A DNA stretch of 13,159 nucleotides, taken from NCBI GenBank assembly GCA_024280535.1, contig JAJRPY010000045.1, forward strand, positions 1-13,159, in the 5' to 3' direction. How positions within the stretch are numbered: position 1 is the stretch's first letter; each line of letters begins with the position of its first letter. The notes beneath the pieces were generated by a model. That model had not been told where the DNA came from. It saw only the letters and a program-made list of their open reading frames with translations, and did no database searches. Both the position numbers and the translations under genes were made by a program. Below, piece by piece: positions 7,835 through 13,159 of the stretch. This DNA is from Gammaproteobacteria bacterium. GTDB taxonomy: Bacteria > Pseudomonadota > Gammaproteobacteria > PS1 > Pseudothioglobaceae.

Positions 7835-10228
7835 TTATTTATTTCTAAGTCGCGTAGCATTGCCAATAACAATCAGTGAGCTAATCGGCATCACAATCGC
7901 AGCAAACAGCGGTGTTACAATAGCCATCATTGCCAGCGGCACCATAAACATATTGTATATTAACGCAAAAGCAATGTTTTGTTTAATAACTCGATTGGTG
8001 CGTTTGGCCAGATTAATCATAGCAATAATCGGCAATAAACTGGATGTCAACAACACCACATCCGAATGATTAACCGACACATCACTGCCCGACCCAATTG
8101 CCATACTGGTATCTGCCTGTACTAGTGCTGGCGCATCATTCACCCCATCGCCAATCATCAGCACGCGATATTTTTCTTGTAATTGCTGAATATAATCTGC
8201 CTTATCTGCTGGCAATGCTTGGGCAACCACCTGTTTAATATTTAAATAATCAGCCACTTTTTGAGTCACCGCTTGGCTATCGCCACTCAAAATACTCACT
8301 TGCTTGCCTAACGCTTGTAGTTGTTTGACTACTGCCCGTGCATCTGTTTTTATTTGATCTGACAACGCCACAAAACCCAAAATCCCTTGCGAGTTGGCAC
8401 ACCAAATACAACTCGCTCCTTGGCACTCAATGTGCTGAGATTTTTCCAGCATTTGCTGATCTACTGGGTGCGTATCCTCTACAAATGACAAACGACCAAC
8501 CCGATACGATTGCCCCTCGATAGTAGCACTCACGCCCTGACCTGGCACGGAATTAAACGCGGAAACTGGCAAAAATGTATCCCTATTTTTTGCCACAATT
8601 GCCTGTGCCAATGGATGTTCAGAACGCTTTTCAATACTCGCCATAATTTGAATCAAATTGTCACACTTGGCTTCTATCTGAGTAATTTCAAACTCACCCA
8701 GCGTCAATGTACCCGTTTTGTCAAACACCACCCAATCCACTTGATCTAGCACCTCAAAAACATTACTAGTTTTAATCAACATATTGTCTTTAATGGCCGC
8801 ACCACTTGCCACGGCTATACTCATCGGTGTTGCCAAACCAAAGGCACAAGGGCAGGTAATAATCAGCACGCTGGTGGCACTGAGTAACGCCAAATCCACC
8901 CCTTGCGGATACCAATAAATAAACGTAGCCGTTGCCAACAATAGCGTTATGGCCACAAAATACGGGATAATTTTGTCAATACTGCAAACAATGGCACTTT
9001 TATTGTGTTGCGTGTTTTCTACCAGGCTAACGATTTTGCCCAGTGCGGATTGTTTTAATGTCTTTTCAGCCAATATTTCTAACCCGCCCTGGCCATTAAC
9101 AGAACCGGCAAATACCTCATCACCCAAACCTTTGACAATCGGCCGAGCCTCCCCTGTGAGCAATGATTCATCCGCCTCACTCACACCGAATACCACACGC
9201 CCATCAACTGGAATACGCTCACCTGGTTTAATCAAAATTCGGTCATTGATATTGATGGCACTGATTGGGGTGATGATTTCTTCATCGGCTTTTATCACCA
9301 AGGCTACTTTTGGCTGCAATTGTTGCAACGAGCTGGCCACAGAAATAGAGGATTTTTTAGCCGAACTTTCCAAATAACGACCAATCAAAATCACAAAAAT
9401 AAAATTCACCACCGTATCGAAATACACCTCCCCTTTGGCAGAAAATCCAAACAACACATAAACTGAATAAAAATAAGTCGTTAAAGCGCCAATACTAATC
9501 GGCACATCCATATTCATAACGCCATTTTTAAGACCGTTATAGGCATTAGTCAAAAATCCTAGCCCCGAATAAAACAAAGTCGGCGTTGCCAATGCCAATC
9601 CCAGCCATTGAAAATAATGATAATACTTGCCATCACTTGCTCCCGTATATATGGCAATGGAAATCCACAATAAATTCATCATGGTAAATGCGGCAAATCC
9701 AATTTTATACAGCATGGCTTTGTTAGACCGATTGGCTATTTGTTCGGCAATATTTTGCTCGTACGGCATGGCACTATAGCCCAAATCAGCCAAGCGCTGC
9801 ATAATGGCTGATAATTGAATAGCCTGTGCCTGCCAGCTGATGCGAATGCGTTTATCCGTCAAACTGGCTCTAACCCAATTGATGCCTGACATCGAGCCAA
9901 GCGATTTTTCAATCAACCAAACACAAGCAGCGCAATGAATAGTGTCACTAATCAAGGTAATGATTTTCTCATCCGCATCAGTAACCTCTAAAAAAGGCTG
10001 CTGAAAAACGGCTGCATCATAAAATTCAAGCGGATATTCAAGATCTACGGCAGGTAAAATTGAACCCGTTTGCTGCTGATAAAAAGCACCTAAGCCACTT
10101 TGATAAATCGTTTGGCACACGCTCGCACAGCCTGCACAACAAAAATCATGGAGTGACTGGTCAATATTCGCCTGAATGCGATGACGGCTTGTGACTTCTA
10201 GTCCGCAGTGAAAACAAGAATTACTCAT
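7835..10228 (-). CDS. ccoI: Copper-translocating P1B-type ATPase, CcoI/FixI type
   Basis: An inner-membrane heavy-metal P-type ATPase, probably the slow copper exporter that supplies copper for cbb3-type cytochrome oxidase assembly. The N terminus has the Cys-rich putative metal-binding region of FixI/CcoI proteins (C5, C8, C30, C31, C34), then an HMA domain with HCAAC (C99, C102). The membrane core carries CPC at 459-461, the mark of Cu+ transporters. The phosphorylation site DKTGT has D503, and GDGVND lies at 693-698. Length is 797 residues from the ATG at 10228; an in-frame TTG at 10237 adds three. CcoS or cbb3 genes are not adjacent, so CopA-type detoxification cannot be excluded, though the N-terminal domain favours CcoI. 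Confidence 0.9.
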   Translation of the reverse strand: MSNSCFHCGLEVTSRHRIQANIDQSLHDFCCAGCASVCQTIYQSGLGAFYQQQTGSILPAVDLEYPLEFYDAAVFQQPFLEVTDADEKIITLISDTIHCAACVWLIEKSLGSMSGINWVRASLTDKRIRISWQAQAIQLSAIMQRLADLGYSAMPYEQNIAEQIANRSNKAMLYKIGFAAFTMMNLLWISIAIYTGASDGKYYHYFQWLGLALATPTLFYSGLGFLTNAYNGLKNGVMNMDVPISIGALTTYFYSVYVLFGFSAKGEVYFDTVVNFIFVILIGRYLESSAKKSSISVASSLQQLQPKVALVIKADEEIITPISAININDRILIKPGERIPVDGRVVFGVSEADESLLTGEARPIVKGLGDEVFAGSVNGQGGLEILAEKTLKQSALGKIVSLVENTQHNKSAIVCSIDKIIPYFVAITLLLATATFIYWYPQGVDLALLSATSVLIITCPCAFGLATPMSIAVASGAAIKDNMLIKTSNVFEVLDQVDWVVFDKTGTLTLGEFEITQIEAKCDNLIQIMASIEKRSEHPLAQAIVAKNRDTFLPVSAFNSVPGQGVSATIEGQSYRVGRLSFVEDTHPVDQQMLEKSQHIECQGASCIWCANSQGILGFVALSDQIKTDARAVVKQLQALGKQVSILSGDSQAVTQKVADYLNIKQVVAQALPADKADYIQQLQEKYRVLMIGDGVNDAPALVQADTSMAIGSGSDVSVNHSDVVLLTSSLLPIIAMINLAKRTNRVIKQNIAFALIYNMFMVPLAMMAIVTPLFAAIVMPISSLIVIGNATRLRNK

Positions 10229-10241
10229 AGCGGACAATTTT

Positions 10242-10270
10242 ATTATATTTAAGGCGTTATGCGTTTACAA
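10242..10270 (-). promoter_or_regulatory. Putative sigma-70 promoter of the copper ATPase
   Basis: On the minus strand, TTGTAA (10270-10265) and TATAAT (10247-10242) are spaced by 17 bases. Transcription would begin near 10235, only about 7 bases before the ATG at 10228, giving a nearly leaderless message. This agrees with the absence of a Shine-Dalgarno sequence before either start codon. Confidence 0.45.
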
Positions 10271-10286
10271 TATGAGCCAAGTTAAT

Positions 10287-10315
10287 TTGAATTTTTTTTA
10301 TACAACATTTACTAT
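10287..10315 (+). promoter_or_regulatory. Putative promoter of glmU
   Basis: TTGAAT (10287-10292) and TACTAT (10310-10315) have a 17-base spacer. Each box matches 4 of 6 consensus bases, so this is a weak call. TATTAT at 10313-10318 is a better -10 box but leaves a 20-base spacer. The divergent gap also holds an inverted repeat ACATTT (10305-10310) and AAATGT (10321-10326). Confidence 0.3.
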
Positions 10316-10366
10316 TATACAAATGTATTATTTTTACCAAAAACACACGCCCTGGAAGGCTTTTAA

Positions 10367-11722
10367 ATGAACATTCACACCATTATTCTGGCTGCGGGCA
10401 AAGGCACGCGCATGCACTCATCAAAACCAAAGGTATTACAAACCTTATCCAGCCACACTCTGCTAGAGCACGTGCTAATTCAGGCCAAGGCCATTAGCCA
10501 AAAAGTGCATATAGTCTATGGCTTCGGTGGCAATCAGGTCAAACAAGCCATTAACGATAATTCAATCAACTGGGTTGAGCAGGCTCAGCAATTAGGCACC
10601 GGACATGCGGTAGCACAAGCCATGCCACAGATTGAAGATGACTCAATCTCGCTTATATTGTATGGCGACGTGCCACTAATTCGCTCTCAAACCCTAAAAC
10701 GCCTTATTCAGGTTGCACAAGATACTGATATTGCCCTGCTATCTGTTATGTTAAACAACCCCACTGGCTATGGTCGTATCGTTCGTCAAAATCATATTAT
10801 TCAGGCCATTGTTGAGCAAAAAGATGCTGATACAACGCAGCTAGCCATTAAGGAAGTGAATACGGGCATTATGGCAGTCAATACACAACTGCTGAAAAAA
10901 TACTTGGCTGGCTTAACTGCCAATAATGCGCAAAATGAGCTATATTTAACCGATATTGTCAAGTCCGCTGTTAATGATAAAAAAACAGTTGGCTCTATCC
11001 TTGCCACTGATGAATTTGAAGTGGCAGGGGTTAATGACAAAGTGCAACTGGCCACGTTGGAGCGGGTTTTTCAGAAAAATCAGGCAATTGGTTTTATGCA
11101 ACAAGGGTTGACGCTAAAAGATCCTGCGCGGTTTGATTGTCGTGGCACATTGCGTTTTGGACAAGATTGTGATATTGACATCAACACGCTAATAATCGGC
11201 GAAGTAACCTTGGGCAATAATGTCACTATTGCGGCTAATTGCAGTATAAAAAACGCTAAAATCGGCGATAATGTAACGATACTCGCCAATTGTGTTATTG
11301 AAGAGGCAGTGATTAATCAGGGCGCTTGTATCGGCCCATTTGCCCGCATTCGTCCACAAGCCAACATTGGTGAGGACGCCAAAATCGGCAATTTTGTTGA
11401 AATCAAAAAATCTACCATCGGCAAAGGCTCAAAAGTCTCACATCTAAGTTATATTGGCGATACTACCATGGGGGATGCGGTAAATGTCGGTGCCGGCGTT
11501 ATCACCTGTAATTATGATGGGGTTAATAAATACCAAACCATTATTGGCAATGGCGCTTTTATTGGCTCTGACTCCCAATTAATTGCCCCTATTAACATTG
11601 GGGAAAATGCCACTATTGGCGCTGGATCTACTATCACAAAAGCCTCTCCAGAAGGCCAACTAACCTTAAGCAGAGCCAAGCAAATCACAATGAAAAACTG
11701 GCAACGCCCCACTAAAGATTAA
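10367..11722 (+). CDS. glmU: Bifunctional UDP-GlcNAc pyrophosphorylase / glucosamine-1-phosphate acetyltransferase
   Basis: GlmU acetylates glucosamine-1-phosphate and then uridylates it to UDP-GlcNAc, the precursor of peptidoglycan and lipopolysaccharide. The N-terminal uridyltransferase has LAAGKGTRM at residues 8-16, the PKVL loop, and YGDVPLI with metal-binding D101. The C-terminal half is a left-handed beta helix of hexapeptide repeats ending in the acetyltransferase site, with catalytic H359 in KVSHLSYIGD. At 451 residues it is close to the 456 of E. coli. AAGG at 10356-10359 sits 7 bases before the ATG. It is divergent from the copper ATPase and probably drives the MFS gene 33 bases downstream; glmS is not adjacent. 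Confidence 0.97.
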   Translation: MNIHTIILAAGKGTRMHSSKPKVLQTLSSHTLLEHVLIQAKAISQKVHIVYGFGGNQVKQAINDNSINWVEQAQQLGTGHAVAQAMPQIEDDSISLILYGDVPLIRSQTLKRLIQVAQDTDIALLSVMLNNPTGYGRIVRQNHIIQAIVEQKDADTTQLAIKEVNTGIMAVNTQLLKKYLAGLTANNAQNELYLTDIVKSAVNDKKTVGSILATDEFEVAGVNDKVQLATLERVFQKNQAIGFMQQGLTLKDPARFDCRGTLRFGQDCDIDINTLIIGEVTLGNNVTIAANCSIKNAKIGDNVTILANCVIEEAVINQGACIGPFARIRPQANIGEDAKIGNFVEIKKSTIGKGSKVSHLSYIGDTTMGDAVNVGAGVITCNYDGVNKYQTIIGNGAFIGSDSQLIAPINIGENATIGAGSTITKASPEGQLTLSRAKQITMKNWQRPTKD

Positions 11723-11755
11723 TTTTTTTTCACCCTTAACCCACCCAGAACCCTT

Positions 11756-12922
11756 ATGTTAAAACTGCCTAGAAATGTCTGGATATTAACAGCCAGCCTG
11801 TCACTGTTTATGTCACTTAGTATATTTATCATTTTCCTAGGCGGCATTATCGGCGAATCTTTATCACCCATCAAAACCTTGTCAACCCTACCTGTCGCCT
11901 TATTAGTAGTTGGCACTGCTAGCAGCATCCTACCGATTGGCAAATTGATGATACGATTTGGTCGCCGTTCTGTTTTTTTAAGCGTTTGCCTCTACACATT
12001 AATCATCATCTCACTGGCAATCATAGCACTGCAAATTGAATCATTCGCCTTATTTTGCTTAACCACTTTTCTATTCGGCATCACCACTGCCACCATGAAC
12101 CAATTTAGATTTGCCGCATTAGAAAGTGTGGATAAAGCCCTCAGTGCCACCGCAGTTTCAGCCGTTTTGGTGGGTGGCTTGGTGTCTGCTTTTTTAGGTC
12201 CTGAATTGGCAACACTCGGACAACATTTATTAGCCACGGAATTTGTTGGGTCGTTTGTCTTATTAACGGGCTGCTTCGTGTTGGCTTTTGCCCTATTATG
12301 GCATTACCAAGCACCAAAAATAACCCAACACGAACAACAAACCTCCAGCAGAAGTCTAACAACCATCATCAAACAGAGGGTGTTTATTATTGCTATGTCC
12401 AGTGCTACAGTGGGCTATATTGTTATGAGTTACCTAATGACTGCCACCCCAATAAGCCTGCATGTGATTGATGGATTTTCACTAGAACAAACCAAATTTG
12501 TCATTCAATCGCACGTAATCGCTATGTTTTTACCCTCGTTATTCACCCCGCTAATAGTCAAATTATTAGGCGTTAGTCGTATGATGATCACCGGCGTTTT
12601 ACTCTACTTCATCTGCATTGGCATCGCACTGGCTGGCCACACCATTGATCACTACTGGATAGCGCTGATTTTGTTAGGACTTGGCTGGAACTTTTTATTC
12701 ATTGGCGGCACCAGCCTATTACCAAGGTCATACCACAACAATGAAAAATACAAGGTTCAAGCTCTGAATGATTTTTTAATATTCAGCCTACAAGCCACCG
12801 CCTCACTTTCTGCGGGCTGGTTTGTGTTTAATTTTGGCTGGGAGGGTGTGTTGCTATCAGTGATACCACTGTTAATCGTACAACTCATTCTACTACTTTG
12901 GTGGCTAAAAGCCAAGGTGTAG
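11756..12922 (+). CDS. MFS transporter, 12 transmembrane helices, substrate unknown
   Basis: An inner-membrane major facilitator superfamily protein of 388 residues. Twelve hydrophobic segments can be placed, beginning at about residue 8 and ending in the last 25 residues, with a polar loop in the middle (roughly residues 185-205) between the two six-helix halves. The loop after helix 2 has the MFS motif A variant GKLMIRFGRR, which marks the cytoplasmic loop 2-3. No motif reveals the substrate; efflux of a small molecule is a default guess. The ATG at 11756 has no clear ribosome-binding site and lies 33 bases after glmU with no terminator between them, so it is probably co-transcribed with glmU. 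Confidence 0.85.
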   Translation: MLKLPRNVWILTASLSLFMSLSIFIIFLGGIIGESLSPIKTLSTLPVALLVVGTASSILPIGKLMIRFGRRSVFLSVCLYTLIIISLAIIALQIESFALFCLTTFLFGITTATMNQFRFAALESVDKALSATAVSAVLVGGLVSAFLGPELATLGQHLLATEFVGSFVLLTGCFVLAFALLWHYQAPKITQHEQQTSSRSLTTIIKQRVFIIAMSSATVGYIVMSYLMTATPISLHVIDGFSLEQTKFVIQSHVIAMFLPSLFTPLIVKLLGVSRMMITGVLLYFICIGIALAGHTIDHYWIALILLGLGWNFLFIGGTSLLPRSYHNNEKYKVQALNDFLIFSLQATASLSAGWFVFNFGWEGVLLSVIPLLIVQLILLLWWLKAKV

Positions 12923-13159
12923 TTGTTCAAGTGTTTTATGCTCTAAGTGCAACCTTACCCCTAAAAAACGCAAACGAGCCAATATTAACCAGCACAAAGA
13001 TACTGTACTGGGCACATCAAAGGCACTTCTTCTAATTCCAATAACTTGAGACCTTTGCATAAATCAACCCAAATTACACAAATCCAGTAAAATAACAACC
13101 ATCTAAATAGTCAACCCTTAAAAACCACCCAACCACTTGATTTATAACAATAAACATAA
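12923..13159. other. Intergenic tail without a supported gene
   Basis: No convincing coding sequence, RNA gene or terminator was found in these 237 bases. Several frames are open for 35-50 codons on both strands, but none has a ribosome-binding site or a recognisable motif. The stretch could hold the remains of a decayed gene. The last 110 bases are AT-rich and may belong to an insertion sequence. Confidence 0.6.
13048..13064. repeat. Possible terminal inverted repeat of an IS5-like insertion sequence
   Basis: The 17 bases GAGACCTTTGCATAAAT resemble the termini of some IS5-family elements (GAGACCTTTGCA form), recognised from memory. If so, the element would extend to the right, out of the window. 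No transposase reading frame is visible in the remaining 95 bases and the other end cannot be seen, so this stays a candidate. Confidence 0.3.

Noticed and set aside
8949..9377. 142-codon plus-strand frame inside the copper ATPase
   Set aside because: It is antisense to conserved P-type ATPase sequence, with no initiation signal or known motif.
11723..11730. Run of eight T after the glmU stop as a terminator
   Set aside because: No stem precedes it; the upstream bases are the end of glmU without an inverted repeat.
12905..13060. Minus-strand open frame of about 51 codons after the MFS gene
   Set aside because: It has no ribosome-binding site or recognisable motif, begins within the possible IS end, and other frames in the same stretch are equally open.
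1..13159. CRISPR array, tRNA or rRNA genes
   Set aside because: No regularly spaced repeats, cloverleaf structures or rRNA segments were seen; almost all sequence is taken by protein genes.

Overview
The window looks like chromosomal DNA of an AT-rich gammaproteobacterium. Gene content and protein style (CcoI-type copper ATPase, compact overlapping operons, trpA next to accD, fkpB next to ispH) suggest the sulfur-oxidising SUP05/Thioglobus and bivalve-symbiont group. That placement is inference from protein style and was not tested with a tree or database search.

Layout. At the left edge (13-783, + strand) is an FkbM-type methyltransferase that may continue beyond the window. A hairpin at 827-855 separates it from a long run on the minus strand. 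In transcription order this run is hemE (7452-6421), an ABC-type AAA ATPase (6412-5360), a small TOPRIM protein (5363-4827), trpA (4830-4027), accD (4011-3163), fkpB (3170-2760), ispH (2763-1837) and a PfkB-family nucleoside kinase (1816-872). Gaps are 0-20 bases and several genes overlap by 4-8 bases, so this is probably one transcript from a promoter near 7484. Upstream, also on the minus strand, are rpmE with its own strong terminator and a CcoI/FixI-type copper-exporting ATPase. From about 10240 onward the divergent + strand carries glmU and a 12-helix MFS transporter, followed by 237 bases without a supported gene that contain a possible insertion-sequence end.

How the genes fit together. 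Most are housekeeping: haem (hemE), tryptophan (trpA), fatty acids (accD), isoprenoids (ispH), proline isomerisation (fkpB), ribosome (rpmE), cbb3 oxidase copper supply (ccoI) and cell-wall precursor synthesis (glmU).

The exception is the ATPase plus TOPRIM pair at 4827-6412. It is visibly poorer in GC than its neighbours, sits where trpB often precedes trpA, and is stitched to the next gene by a 4-base stop/start overlap. Its architecture is that of a split OLD-type nuclease: an SMC/ABC-like ATPase in one gene and a TOPRIM nuclease in the next. Several anti-phage systems, including PARIS and Gabija, use related parts. It is the best candidate here for an undescribed defence-like system, and it may be transcribed together with essential biosynthetic genes.
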